Made by a program: the position numbers and the translations under genes. From Trichosphaerium sp. ATCC 40318 (taxonomy: Eukaryota; Discosea; Flabellinia; Trichosidae): a DNA stretch of 64,000 nt. A model generated the notes under the pieces. It did no database searches. It saw only the letters and a list, made by a program, of their open reading frames with translations, and was not told the DNA's origin. Every line of letters begins with the position of its first letter. The stretch's first letter is position 1. Location of the stretch: positions 434,001 through 498,000 of the forward strand of contig JALMLS010000578.1 in NCBI GenBank assembly GCA_038496445.1, written 5' to 3'. This document shows, one piece after another, positions 24,113-34,867 of this stretch.

Positions 24113-25492
24113 TTAGTACATTAAAGTGAAAATAAGGCTTAGTACAACAAACATCAAACAAACATTAACATTGAATGCGCTTGATGGAGTATCACCAGTT
24201 GTAGGAGGAGCAGTGGTACCAGCGTCAGTTGGAGGAGCAGTAGTAGTATCAACAGGAGCAACAGGATCAGCAGGAGCAGCAGTGGTTGGAGGTTCAGCGG
24301 TCATTGTAAAGTTAACGCAGTGCATATTAGGAGACCAACTACCTCCTCTGTGAGTCAACTTATTCCAAGCATCAGCAAAAGCAGTATCGAGAGCAGCTTG
24401 ATCAGCAGCAAATTCTTCAACGATAGCTTTGAAATCGTCATCCTTAATAAGAGCAATATCGGAAGTCAACATAAGAAGGTCTCTTGTACTGTTAGCTATC
24501 CTCCATTGATTTTTATCTCCAGGTCCAATAAATACTTCGTATGTCTCTTCAACAAGCAACCTGAAGTATTGGTTACTCCATTTTTCCGGTGTATCAGTCC
24601 AAGCGCCTTCAAAACCGCTAGTGTACGTATCCGCGCCTATACCTGTACCGCATTCACCTGCCCAAGGATTTGTAATGTTTTCTTTTGGTGGTACACCAGG
24701 TCCAGCAGGACAAGGACCGTGGCACTTACCGAAAGCATGTCCACCGCCAATCAAAGCAACAGTTTCTCTGTCGTCAAAGTCCATACGTTTGAATACTTCG
24801 CGGACTTGTACTGAGCTTCTAACTGGGTCTGGGTTGCCCAAGAAACCTTCTGGGTTGACGTAGATCAATCCAATAGTAGATGCGCCCAAAGGTTCAGAGC
24901 AGTTACCGTTTCCGAAAGGACAAGCCATGTCAGCTTCTGGACCAGGTCCAAGAGGTGCGCTAGCGCTTCCATCGGCTTCATCAACACGTCCAGCACATAG
25001 TTCGCTAACAGGACCCTCCATATCGAGAATAGCGGCAGTACCAGCGAATATCATCAAATCACCCCAACTTAATGCATCACCGAACTCTTCCTTAATCTCA
25101 GCGAGTAAAGCGCGAGCTTTATCCAAATTTGTATTATCTTCCCAACTTCTTTCTGGTTCGAATCGTTGTCTTCCACCAGCGCAACCACCAAGATCGTCAC
25201 TAGTACGGAAGGTACCAGCACAATGCCAAGCAAGTCTGATAAATAGAGGTCCGTAGGTGTCTACGCCGTTAAAAGTATCAGCGGGGAAGCAAGATTGTGA
25301 TGATCTGATAGCTTGCTTAATTCGGGTGATAACAGCCATGATATCGAGGTCTTTTACCGCGTTGTCGTAATCAGCGGGAGATGGTATTACAGCGTCGTTG
25401 GAAGGAGGTGTACCGGCAGCTAGGCCAGGGCATTGAGCGTAGATTACGCATATAAGAGACAACAAGCAAATTAGCGAGCTGAGTTGTATCAT
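24113..25492 (-). CDS. Secreted KatG-like class I heme peroxidase (hybrid type), likely GPI-anchored
   Basis: This is a single exon of 459 aa. Residues 1-20 are a signal peptide. The distal heme triad is Arg86, Trp89, His90 (LFIRLAWHCAG) and the proximal histidine is His252 (IGGGHAFGKCHGPC). Tyr211 (GLIYVNPEG) and Met237, 15 residues before the proximal His as in catalase-peroxidases, are both kept, so the Met-Tyr-Trp adduct needed for catalase activity could form. There is only one peroxidase domain, whereas KatG has two. A Thr/Pro linker (about 405-440) and a hydrophobic C-terminal tail (NVCLMFVVLSLIFTLMY) fit a GPI signal. The architecture matches fungal hybrid-B secreted peroxidases. Likely role: extracellular H2O2 removal or oxidation at the cell surface. 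Many Cys suggest disulfides. The start at 25492 was chosen because the signal peptide begins there; the frame stays open further upstream. Confidence 0.85.
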   Translation of the reverse strand: MIQLSSLICLLSLICVIYAQCPGLAAGTPPSNDAVIPSPADYDNAVKDLDIMAVITRIKQAIRSSQSCFPADTFNGVDTYGPLFIRLAWHCAGTFRTSDDLGGCAGGRQRFEPERSWEDNTNLDKARALLAEIKEEFGDALSWGDLMIFAGTAAILDMEGPVSELCAGRVDEADGSASAPLGPGPEADMACPFGNGNCSEPLGASTIGLIYVNPEGFLGNPDPVRSSVQVREVFKRMDFDDRETVALIGGGHAFGKCHGPCPAGPGVPPKENITNPWAGECGTGIGADTYTSGFEGAWTDTPEKWSNQYFRLLVEETYEVFIGPGDKNQWRIANSTRDLLMLTSDIALIKDDDFKAIVEEFAADQAALDTAFADAWNKLTHRGGSWSPNMHCVNFTMTAEPPTTAAPADPVAPVDTTTAPPTDAGTTAPPTTGDTPSSAFNVNVCLMFVVLSLIFTLMY

Positions 25493-25727
25493 CTGTGTTT
25501 GTTTAGTAATTCTGAAGAAAAACGCCAAATATCGCGGAGCGTATTTCAAAATGTGAGTCCGGACAAACATGTATATCACGTTTATTCTGTTTGTACACCG
25601 TACATATTAGTGAGGATAGTGCAGTAATTCTGTGCTACTGCACAGCTTCATATAACATCTAAAAATGTAAGGTGATGTGAGTTTTTTTTTCAAAATGATT
25701 CGTGATCACTCGTATACTTTTACAATT

Positions 25728-25928
25728 ATGTCACGTTTCGGTATGTTATTGCTACTGTTAGCGGTAAATTTCGTTATTGGTCGTGATTGTGTACACAAAA
25801 AAACGTGCTGATAAAATGCGCTAGCAAGTAAAAGTAATTTGAAGACTTTTTTTTGATTGCAGTTTTTTTTGTGTGGCCGTAACAACGTGGCTTGTAGTAT
25901 TCTCCAAATAGTTCCTCGTTCCTCCTAA
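25728..25928 (+). CDS. Possible small secreted Cys peptide, 42 aa
   Basis: The ATG at 25728-25730 starts a convincing signal peptide (MSRFGMLLLLLAVNFVIG). Exon 1 is 25728-25790 and, after a 71-nt GTACAC...CAG intron, exon 2 is 25863-25928. The mature part would be about 24 residues with three Cys (DCFFLCGRNNVACS). If unspliced the frame ends after 27 codons. Short length makes this tentative, and no family is recognised. Confidence 0.33.
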
Positions 25929-27901
25929 AACGTATAAAGGTAGCGCACTATAAAGCAGGTACGGTCCATAAAACACAAAAAAGAATAAAAGTAAGAGGTT
26001 CAAAAAAAAAAGAAGAACGGAAGGCACGTCAAGCTTCAAGTCCGCGATAGAATTAGTATCATAACTAGCGTTGACGTGCTTTTATACAATGACAGGTATG
26101 GGTTTTGGAATAAACGACGTTTATGACGTTATCAAAAGGTGAGATATTACGGAGGCCTTTCTTAGAGATTCAACCAATAGCCAAAAAAAAACCCCAAAAA
26201 AACTTCTTTTGAGAACCATTAGTTTTACAAAAAGAACCTTCTCGGGACTAATTGTGGATTGTAAAAGTATCAAATACGCGCTAAGCTTTGAAGGTTAGTT
26301 TTTAAAACTGAAAACGTTTTTTAACCGACTTTTACGCTAATTATTTTCGGAACACGTTTTTTTAGCGTAGGTGAAGCGTAGGAGAACAAAAAAAAAAATC
26401 ACGTGATGAAAAACGTGCGTACAGAAAAATAGAAAACGTCATCCCGGGAAAACACTAGCGAAGAAACGCCATCGGAGAATTAGATTAACCACATTGTAAA
26501 ATATGATTACTGACACTTTGGAGTGCTAGCACATCAACAATAATAGAAGTAAGTATTTCCGCTAAAGAAAACAATTACAAATTACTACGAGCCAAAAGCG
26601 AAGTTTTTTGCGCACTCGAACTATGCAGAAATCAAATCTTTTTGCTCAATGCACATACCACACTACGCAAACTACGAGAAAATAGTGATGGTAGCTTTCA
26701 TATGAGCTTCATTTGGGTGAGTGTATCTTTCTGCCAATAGTGTTTTTTTTTTCATCACAATGCCTCCACAAGCATTACCGAGGGCTTGCTTGTACGTAAA
26801 ATCGCTCATTATGAAGTTTAGGTACACATTATGGCAAGGAACATGAACGCAATACATCTTATACGCCAAAGACGCCTATACACAGGTCAATTAGCAGTCG
26901 AAAACTCACACCGAAAAACGTTCGCAGTACACTCACCATTAATCATTAGAGTGCTTTTTTTTTTTGTGTTGTAGACAGTTCGGTTTTCCTATTGACGCCA
27001 TCTAGGTGTTCAATTTAAACTGCACAGTGCGTGTATGTTTTCTATAGTGTAGTTTTAGTCATTAGGTTACAGAAATTGTAGTACTTCACTAGTAGTGAGC
27101 GGATATAAGCGATTTGTTATGAAATGAAGGAGAAATAAAATTATAATTATAAAAAACAAGTTGGAGTACTTAGGGTGCTCACAAACGCTATAATTCAACG
27201 TACTGGCATACATTACTTCACGATGTATTCTAGTTCATTATTCCGCTTGTGTATGACTATTACCTTCGCACAGCGTAGAGGTTTAAAGGGAAGAGAAGAT
27301 ATTGTAAATAGGAAAGTCTCATTTTTTAGTTCAACGGTTTTGTAGTAATACACATATTCATTTTGTGTCACCACAGTGATACGTGATGTGGGTTAAAACC
27401 TTCTGTAAAATATTACTCGTAGAAGTGGGTCATAATCGACTTTAATCCTTACAAATACTATATTTCGACAATGTCTCACATTACAGATTTACACTAGCAA
27501 CAAGTTGTTGGTACATGTCACGTTTCTAACTCTTGATTACATGTAAAGATTTTACCCTGGTGATGCACTTGACGTTTTGTGTAAGTAGCGTGGCCTGAAA
27601 CAATATTGCGAGATCGTTTCAAAGCGATTTTTGTGTCGGTAGTGATAAAATAAAAAATTCAAAAGGAAAAAAGAAATTAACACAGTAACGATGCTCTTCA
27701 TAAATAATAATAAAATCCGCACTAGTTTAATCTGAATAAAAACAATCTATACAATCTCAGAATATTCAACCATATTGCGTGGGAATGGGATAGAGAGGAA
27801 GAAAAATTAGGATTTTAGGATTTTTCCCTTTTTTGTTGTATCCCAAAACACCAAGCGGTAAAAACTTTCGCCGCCACGTGCTCTTCTTCCTTTCTTCTTT
27901 T
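25929..27901. other. Long intergenic region with one weak minus-strand exon candidate
   Basis: A minus-strand frame at 26672-26869 (containing SDFTYKQALGNACGGIVMK) is preceded by a plausible acceptor near 26880, and a GTGAGT donor lies further upstream near 26936, so it could be an exon of an unrecognised gene; I cannot complete it. The rest holds A/T tracts and a CACGTG near 26400. No tRNA or known RNA was recognised. The left part of 27000-27900 should contain the 3' UTR of the minus-strand basic protein gene. Confidence 0.3.
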
Positions 27902-29459
27902 TTAAAATACAATGTTTCTTCTTGATCCAACATGTTGACCTCGTGTTGCTGTGCCTTTATGTTTTCTTCTTCTTTCTTCACCAGGTCCTCGTACTGTATT
28001 GAATCCTTTAGGTACTTGTCTTCTTGATGTCTTTGGCCTAAATTGATTTTTTAGTCACGTGTCAACAACCTTATAATCGAAAAACAAAATTGACAAACGA
28101 ATGAATTTCAGACAAATAAAAGAACCTCAGAGAGTAGTTTTTTTGAGAGGTAAGATTCGGTTGTCGAAAAGAAACAAAGATTTGAATGGCAGAGATCAGG
28201 GAAAACAAAATTAAAGGCTACACATGTTTTTTTTTCTATTTTAGCGTCATTTTTTCATAATCGTGTTTCCTGACGTTTAAAAGTAGCCTAAAAGTGTAGA
28301 AAATATGGACAAGTTTGTTAGAGACGATATGTTAAAAGGTGACGACATAGTCGTGTCAAACCGTCGTTTCAAAAAATTGTTCAATGTTGAATCGGCAAAA
28401 AAATATTTACCTTTCTTTTACGGTGTTTCTAGGACCTGTGTTTCTCGCTTTTCTCAAGTCAATACTTGGAGAAGGCGTTCCAAGACTTCTAGAACGTCTT
28501 CTAGCTGCTCTTTGCTTTCTTTCATAGCTGTCACGTGGACTTGGCCTTACAGGGAATCCACCGCTATCTTTCTTCTTTGCACCTGGAGGAGGTGGTAATG
28601 CGTCTAGATACACATTCCTCAAGCTATCAGGTTCTGTCATTGTTCTCTTATGTTGATTTCTTGGTGGCTTTTTGGGTTGGGTGCTTTTTTTTTGTCTTTG
28701 TTGTTTTTCTTCTTCTGACGCTTTACCAAGAGCGTTAAATAATGTGTTGTATTGTGAAGATAGCTTTCGGATGCCTTCTGTTTTGGAATCTGTTTTAGGT
28801 ATAGACGCAATAGGTAAGTTTCCAGAGGATTTTATACTTCGTGTGATGGGTGTTACTTTTCCCGAAAAGTTTTCGTTGGACGATTTCGCGATTCGTCTAG
28901 AGTTCTGCGCATCGTTATCGCTTGTTACTGTATTAGAAGGTGCTTTCGATCGATCGCTATGTATAGAATGTGGTACAGCAGGTGGTGAGTGAGTAGGCGG
29001 TTCGCTTGTTGACCTTCTAATTAAAAAAATAAGTTTTTTGCCTTTTATGCGAACGTCATTCGTTTTGACGTTTCGTCTCACGTGCCCTCTTAGTTCAGCT
29101 CGTTTCTTCAATATTCTTTGTATTATTCCAGTCTTATCGCGTGATTCTGGTCCAGTAACGTTTACAAGCAGCTGAGAAGCCATAAACTGAACTCTATCGA
29201 GGGGCATCCTTTGAAGTGTAATTTCCAAATTTTCCATCCGTAAAACCATGTCCTGAAGCTTCTTACGTTTCATTTCACTCGCTATCAATGCCTATAAAGC
29301 AATATTAAACAAATATAATGGAACAAAAATAAAAAAATGCAAAGAAGCTTTACCTCCGAACGCGGACTATTCGAGTGAGCGTCTAGGTCACGTGGTTAGA
29401 ACTATTAATGTATATTGTTTTTTAGACGTACTTGATGATCCGTTAGGTGCTTTACCCAT
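27902..29459 (-). CDS. Basic Ser/Pro/Arg-rich protein, 357 aa, unknown function
   Basis: Exons: 29459-29432, 29382-29354, 29291-28411, 28037-27902 (1,074 nt, closes in frame). Start MGKAPNGSS. Residues about 20-75 form a helix-prone segment (KRKKLQDMVLRMENLEITL, then LDRVQFMASQLLVNVTG). The rest is low-complexity and strongly basic, ending in Arg/Gly/Lys-rich sequence. There is no signal peptide or membrane span. The composition fits a nucleic-acid-binding or cytoskeletal linker protein, but no domain is recognised. Two of the three introns carry CACGTG just before the acceptor, like the actin-bundling gene. Intron 3 is long (373 nt) and could contain another exon. Confidence 0.6.
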
Positions 29460-29855
29460 ACGATTGGTTGTATTGTTATGCATTTAATCAATGTGTACGC
29501 CAAATTAAACGGAAGGTCCGCTAGTGGGGTTGTAATTCAGCGGTAGTTTTAAAATAAAATGAAAGAATGTACAAGTTTCTCCCCTAAGTCAATCCATTTA
29601 CCCGTTATGTCATAGCGCCTTATTCGATAGTATGGCCTATATCGCAATCTCTCGCCCACTCTAGAGAAACTTCCCGAATGACGCGATAATCTCAAGCTGT
29701 TGTTCAGTTAAATTAGGTTAATTAGTATGTTATAATTTAGTTATGTTTTTTTGATTTTATGAAGCTATACACGTGTCGTAAAGTGATTTTAGCTTTTAAG
29801 GCAATTATCTCATGAACGGTGCGTATTAGGAACTATCAGATCATGAATTTTAAGA

Positions 29856-29871
29856 TACTTCACGTGAAGTA
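29856..29871. repeat. Perfect 16-bp palindrome centred on CACGTG
   Basis: TACTTCACGTGAAGTA reads the same on both strands. A diverged copy of its left half (gtacttcacgt) recurs at 29991. It is a candidate binding site for a dimeric bHLH/bZIP factor; the function is inferred only from symmetry. Confidence 0.6.
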
Positions 29872-29969
29872 CGACACGGTTTTGTGGAAATAACTTCAAC
29901 GAAATTAGAGAAAAAAACAACCCAACCAATTCTATCTGATCTTTTTTCTTGAATTCTAAAATTATCCTG

Positions 29970-29985
29970 TGTGATCATGATCACA
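29970..29985. repeat. Perfect 16-bp palindrome centred on ATGATCAT-type core
   Basis: TGTGATCATGATCACA is a perfect palindrome, about 100 bp from the CACGTG palindrome in the same intergenic region. It is a possible dimeric regulatory site. Confidence 0.55.
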
Positions 29986-30509
29986 GTGCAGTACTTCACG
30001 TAAAGGTACTTGAAACTACAAAGTGCTTTTCCACAGAACTTTACCAATGATAGTTTCTTCCCTTATCCTAGAATTTCTTACATAAATATCACGTGTCTGA
30101 AATAGTGAAACAAGTTTTTTTTTTAATGATAATATTCATGCTTCTCAAAAAAAAAAGGCTTCACCCAAGTAAAGAAGAAAAATTTTAGTCAAGCGACGTG
30201 ATCGTTTGAAAATGACGAACCTAAAGATCAAATTCATATCTTCACTTTTTGTACTTAACAACGTGGTGCTATGGAAATGCAGCTTCTAGCCGAGATTGCT
30301 GTCTACCCTCACCTATGTTAATAAGTACTACTTCGGATTTTGATACCTCTCATAAGCGTGTCACATGTGATTTTGGCAAGTCATTTTGACTTACGTTGAT
30401 ATTTGTTTTATCGGTTACACATGTCAAACAAGAAAGTAGGTGCTAAAAAATACAGTAAAACGTTATGTAACATTCAATACAGCTAAATTTAAAGCTACTA
30501 TCCACAAAG

Positions 30510-30887
30510 ATGGCTGTATGTAAGCTACCACCCAACTCAGGTATACCAGAGTGGCTAGGAAACCTTTCTAAAGTAAAGCCAATGGTATCTATCACGTATA
30601 CGCCAAACGAGCTTTCTATCATTTGTCCTGAGGATATAGTGCCAAAAGAAATAACAACGGAGCGTAATTGGCGTATTATAGAGTTTCAAGGGCCACTAGA
30701 CTTTTCCTTGACTGGTATTCTCAGTTCCGTTTTGGGTCCACTGGCAGATGCGAAAATAAGCGTATTCGCTCTTTCAACTTATGACACCGATTATTGCATG
30801 GTTAAAGACGATAAAGCTCTTGATGCTGTTAAGAAACTAAGGACATTCTGTAATATCACACTTGAACCAGAGAGTATCAACGCTTGA
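30510..30887 (+). CDS. ACT-domain protein of bacterial/CASTOR-like type, 125 aa
   Basis: This is a single-exon gene. The sequence MAVCKLPPNSGIPEW, then ELSIICPEDIVP, then WRIIEFQGPLDFSLTGIL and FALSTYDTDYCMV, matches the stand-alone double-ACT family (ACT_7) common in bacteria and related to the C-terminal half of animal CASTOR arginine sensors. It probably binds an amino acid as a cytosolic regulatory protein. Full length (about 125 aa) equals the bacterial family. The lack of introns in such an intron-dense window and the bacterial-type architecture are compatible with horizontal acquisition, but this needs a phylogeny. Confidence 0.8.
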   Translation: MAVCKLPPNSGIPEWLGNLSKVKPMVSITYTPNELSIICPEDIVPKEITTERNWRIIEFQGPLDFSLTGILSSVLGPLADAKISVFALSTYDTDYCMVKDDKALDAVKKLRTFCNITLEPESINA

Positions 30888-30989
30888 TCTCAATCACTGT
30901 ACCAACAAGTTTTTTTTCAAAGACAATAAAATGTATGCCTCTTCGAGCGCGCTTTATTTCTTCAACAGTTAAGTTAACGTAGCCATCAA

Positions 30990-31055
30990 GGAACATATGT
31001 GCAAGTAAGGCTAATGTTATGAACGCCTTTAAGAGCTTTAACTCCTTTATGTAAG
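30990..31055 (-). pseudogene. Solo LRR repeat relic of the F-box/LRR family
   Basis: Read on the minus strand from about 31052, one repeat unit (KGVKALKGVHNISLT) matches the distinctive GVHTI-type LRR of the genes at 2.7-4.8 kb, then hits a stop. The following minus-strand sequence (VNLTVEEIKRARRG) may be the decayed end of such a gene. It abuts the 3' end of the ACT gene. Confidence 0.5.
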
Positions 31056-31431
31056 GCAACATAGCGTTTCAGGAATTCTGTAATTTTTGCTGAAAACAAT
31101 GAGATTTTCAAATAAAAACTTTGCTAAGACTGTCAGTACGGTACAGCAAACCCGAATTGCCACAGGAAAGAGTGATTATAGTATTTTAGCTACATGTGGA
31201 AAGTAGCAATTGAGCGTATGATGGTTCTGAGGTGAGTAAAACGTCTCAAAGATTCTCGAAATAATCTCGAAAATATCAAAAATGTTACGGAAAGGTCTCA
31301 AAAGCGATGCTGCCGCTTAGTGCATAATTTCATTTTCATGGTAGAAAATGAAAAGTATAGTGGATATCATGCTTTAACTTAGAAAAGTAGTAAATTAATG
31401 CAATTGTGCGAAGTTAAAAGGTGTTCTTTTT
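31056..31431. other. Convergent intergenic region
   Basis: No gene is supported. The region contains the 3' end of the saposin-like gene (-). Confidence 0.4.
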
Positions 31432-31823
31432 TTATTGTTTAGGGCATCCAACACCAATATCAACTTGTTCAACATACTGGCAAGCTGTCTCGACAGTAAA
31501 AGTGCCGTTTCTCAAACCATCAAGAACGTTGTATATCTCTTTCACCTCTGGTGCACCACTCTGATAGTTACACTGAGCTTCACTATCAAACATCAAGCAA
31601 ATACTGAAGAGTATGTCTCTTATAGGTTTGTCTGGTACTTTATCGACAATTTGTTTCACACCGCCAAGCATCTTTGAATTAGACGTTAGTTAAAGGGTCA
31701 GTACACGCGTATCGCTCTTACCAGTTTGCAAATGAGGCATGCGTTCTGTGGGGTCACCTGCGCTTTATTGTACGCAATGAAGAGAACAAGGGATAGTAGG
31801 AAAAGTCCAAGGAATCGTTGCAT
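31432..31823 (-). CDS. Secreted saposin-B-like protein, 113 aa
   Basis: Exons 31823-31722 and 31671-31432 (342 nt). Residues 1-22 are a signal peptide (MQRFLGLFLLSLVLFIAYNK). The mature domain has the saposin-B cysteine order: CxxC at the start (ACLICKL), two Cys in the middle (SICLMF and AQCN) and two near the end (ACQYVEQ and GVGCP). Saposin-like proteins bind or disrupt lipids; single-domain secreted forms in protists can be pore-forming. The predicted fold is four helices held by three disulfides. No pro-peptide or second domain is visible. Confidence 0.75.
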
Positions 31824-32504
31824 TGTACTTGATACGAGTGTTTTTTTGTCCAACTTAAAGAAGCTGTTTTGGATCAAAATGAATTTTCCTTGTAATGTTC
31901 TGGCTAACAAAAAGCTAGCTTTGCCTGTCACTCTCCCTGGCTCAGGTAGTGTGTTATAGAGCCAGAATATGTATGCATTTCACATACTTATCGGCTTTGA
32001 TACGTATTGTTGAATGAGCAGAGCACACAGTATGTAAAATAAAGTTGTAAGCCCAAAACACAATACTCGTATTTTAAAAGTTTTGCGGGGTTTTTCGTGC
32101 GACTACCAAATTTGGTGGTGAAACTCACCAATGGTACCAAGCTACAGAAAAAACTGCAAACTATTCATTGGGCTCCAACAAACAATTTTGTACACGGAAG
32201 TGCTTTTAGGTTTTGTTCATAGAAAATTCGAAATCAGTACTTCCAAATTAAGTGCACTTAACTATTTTAGAAAAATTCTACCGTCCATTTCTCTAACACA
32301 AAACCACGTTCACTAAAATGCTCACTCACATGTGTATAGAGATATCCTTAGTACTTGATATGTGGATGTTCGTTAATGTAGAATGTCAAACAAAAACAAA
32401 TATTGAAAAAAGTTTATGTATGTTTTCTTTGTTATGTACTCTCTTGCTTGTGTATACCTTTTGTTACATTTTTTGTGATTTAGTTTTATAGTCAGGTATA
32501 TATC
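31824..32504. other. Intergenic region
   Basis: It holds the promoter of the saposin-like gene on the left and the 3' end of the saccharopine dehydrogenase gene (-) on the right. No gene is supported. A 61-codon plus-strand frame at 32131-32316 has no support. Confidence 0.4.
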
Positions 32505-34250
32505 TTAATCATTAACATGCTTGTTGAACACTAAATTGCTTCTTTGCCAAACATCAGAAGTAGGAAAGTCCTTTAGAACAAAAAAAGTCAATAAACAAAA
32601 ATATCGAGGGAAAAAAAGTACCAAATAATATTTCATCATTGCATCACCGAATTCTCTGCTACTTACTTCTAAAATAGCTGCGTAAGTATAATATATCAAA
32701 ATGTCAGGATAAGGCGTACCAGGAATAAGACTTGGTAAGTGGTCAATAGCAACAATATCGATTGGTTTTTCTCCCTTTTTTGAAAAAAAGTCAGCACGTG
32801 ATTTTTTTATGTTGTTTGTGATGAGACTCTTGACGTACGTCTAATATCCTTCGTGTTGGCTTTGAGAATTCAGTATATTCCTTATAAATAGGTATAGGAT
32901 TATTGACATTATTAGCGTCACAAGATACATCAGCAACAACTGATAGCTGATTTGGTCCTTGTTTAAGTTGATCCATAGTAATGAATGGCTTTGCCATTGG
33001 AGAGTCGACGAAAACACAGTTGATAAAGATATCATGTGAGCGAATAGCAGATGCTACATCTTCACTCTTTGTTTCAGCAATATCCCATTTAGTTACCTCT
33101 AAAAAACAGTATTTAGAAATGACGTCATTTCAAGCTCCAAAAGCAGAAAACGAATGTCATTCGTCAATGAGATCAAACGTACCTACTCCAGGAACCATCT
33201 CAGAGAACTCGCAAGCACCTGATCCACTCCTAATATTGTTGGTTGTGAGAAGCAAGAATAACAAGAGTGAATTGTATTTTAACTGGATAAAAAAGTTACC
33301 TTCCTAGTGCGCCAATGACGAGCACTTTTGGTGGATTCACCTTAGCTTTAGTTATCATATCACCCACATCCTTAGCTAAAAGATCAAGTGTATTGTATGT
33401 AACATTATGATGAGAAGGAAGAGGATCTTTGAAACCAGTCAACCTCTAACAAAAAGAAAGTAAGAAATACAAAAAGACCTTTTGTTGCATCAGTACTTGG
33501 TGTGCCCACGTCTTTATACCCATCGCAGCGCCAGCAATTCCTGCTGATTTACCAAAAGCAGCAACACGTTTACCTAGTAGAGGGATTGGTATGACAAACT
33601 GGAGCGGAGTAAAAGAAAAAAAAACGGTTTTTGTTACAACTTACCATTTTCGTGTACGAGATACTCTAAATCCCATAGCTTTCCTCCTCCATTTTTAAAT
33701 CTCTTCATAAGAGCTGGACCATCTCCCTGACCTTTGTATGCATGTCCAAAGTAGATATGATTATGGATTAGTTTGGGTGGTTCTTCAGGAAGTTCTTTTA
33801 ACCTTAGAGTATAAATATATCTGTTTTACGTGAGTATTCGAAGGTAGTACCCGATTACGACTGCGTCTGCAGGCGATTGCTCCCATGTAGCTGTTTCTGC
33901 CATTTCAGCTCCTACTGCTTCATATGCGCTATCTGGTACGCACCTGAGCGAACGAGTGAGTATTTGATTGATGTAACGGAAAAAGATCACCTGACGCTAG
34001 ATTTTTCAACTGTTACTTTGTGACCTGCGTTTTGGAGTTGTTTAACGTGTTCTGGGAGTAATGCTGATCGAGCTTCGCTTGGTTTAACTTCATGACGAAG
34101 CCAAAAGTGCTGAGGCGCTCCACTACTATAAAATCTACGCGCTTTTGCAACTTTTAGTTCGACAGTATAGTTATTTCGTTAAATGGTACCTTTGTGCGTC
34201 GTACGGCTTACTGAGGCAGCGTATGTGCTAGCCTTCTTAACAGTAAGCAT
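32505..34250 (-). CDS. LYS1: Saccharopine dehydrogenase (NAD+, L-lysine-forming), LYS1 type, 378 aa
   Basis: Exons: 34250-34190, 34117-33991, 33943-33851, 33802-33645, 33573-33497, 33445-33300, 33229-33183, 33098-32839, 32774-32720, 32668-32622, 32570-32505 (1,137 nt, all phases agree). The protein shows the alanine dehydrogenase/PNT-like fold: HFWLRHEVKPSEARSALLP at the N-terminus, a GKRVAAFGKSAGIAGAAMG nucleotide-site region, VTKWDIAETK, and LSVVADVSCDANN near the C-terminus. It interconverts saccharopine and lysine plus 2-oxoglutarate. The length matches the monofunctional fungal enzyme (about 373). The first 20 residues (MLTVKKASTYAASVSRTTHK) could be a mitochondrial targeting peptide. 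The 34250 ATG needs the acceptor at 34118, which gives a clean frame. The gene shares a short divergent promoter with the small gene at 34435. Confidence 0.88.
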
Positions 34251-34434
34251 TTTAGAATGATTGTATTGTTGTACTGGTCACATGCAGTCGTTGACATAAA
34301 CCGCTTATTTTTACTTACAATGCGTGCTATGATGTTCCACGCGTTGTTTTCATTCCTGCCGTACTGTGGCGTTTCCTTGGCGCTTGGCTTGGTACACTAC
34401 AACCGAACTAGTTAGAGATAACATTGTAAAGGCA
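34251..34434. promoter_or_regulatory. Divergent promoter between LYS1 and small membrane protein gene
   Basis: Only 184 bp separate the two start codons, so both promoters must lie here or overlap the 5' UTRs. No TATA box or known element was recognised. Confidence 0.5.
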
Positions 34435-34867
34435 ATGCTATGCCAGCTGTTTAGTATGGTTCTCCTAGCGCATAGCGCAGAAAGCCATAACTCACCAATT
34501 CCACCTGAAGTATGTAAATACATTCGCTTTAAAATTAACGCTTAGATTAGGTGCAAGGCGTACTGGTACCAGTTTTAAAACACTGGAGCGCATTATTAAA
34601 AACATGGTATGAATAGTTGCTTAAATAGCAGTTTTGCCTCACGTTTTAGTTACATACGCGTAGGTATTTAAATTTATGGCTTTTGAGCGGTCTAGGATAT
34701 CTTACTGTTGGCATTCAATGGGCACAACTCTTAATTACCGCTACAATAATACTACTCGCAGCGTACAAGGGCTACCCGGACTTTGTTGGGTACAATACAT
34801 AAGCACCTACAACGATTTTTTTAACAGTTACTCAGAGCCATTCAATTCACGTTACAAGCGGGTTTAG
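34435..34867 (+). CDS. Small membrane protein, 98 aa, 4 exons, unknown family
   Basis: Exons: 34435-34509, 34551-34606, 34664-34789, 34828-34867 (297 nt, closes in frame with GTATGT/GTATGA/GTACAA donors). Residues 1-16 look like a signal peptide (MLCQLFSMVLLAHSAE). A hydrophobic segment (WLLSGLGYLTVGIQWAQLL then ITATIILLAAY, about 50-80) forms one long or two short membrane spans, followed by an aromatic and basic tail (SEPFNSRYKRV). No homologue is recognised. Frame closure through four exons makes this a real gene candidate. Confidence 0.55.

Larger units (their letters stand above)
29460..30509. other. Intergenic, with palindromes and CACGTG sites
   Basis: No gene is supported. The region lies between the 5' ends of the basic protein gene (-) and the ACT protein gene (+), so both promoters should be here. 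It contains several CACGTG sites (near 29770, 29861, 30090) and two perfect 16-bp palindromes annotated separately. A 65-codon minus-strand frame at 29850-30047 has no support. Confidence 0.45.

Noticed and set aside
29850-30047. 65-codon minus-strand ORF in the palindrome region.
   Set aside because: It has no start context, no family and no compositional bias, and it spans the palindromes.
34319-34605. Alternative 5' exons for saccharopine dehydrogenase on the minus strand (including a 9-nt exon).
   Set aside because: They agree in phase, but the same DNA on the plus strand gives a better four-exon gene with a signal peptide, and LYS1 closes neatly from the ATG at 34250.
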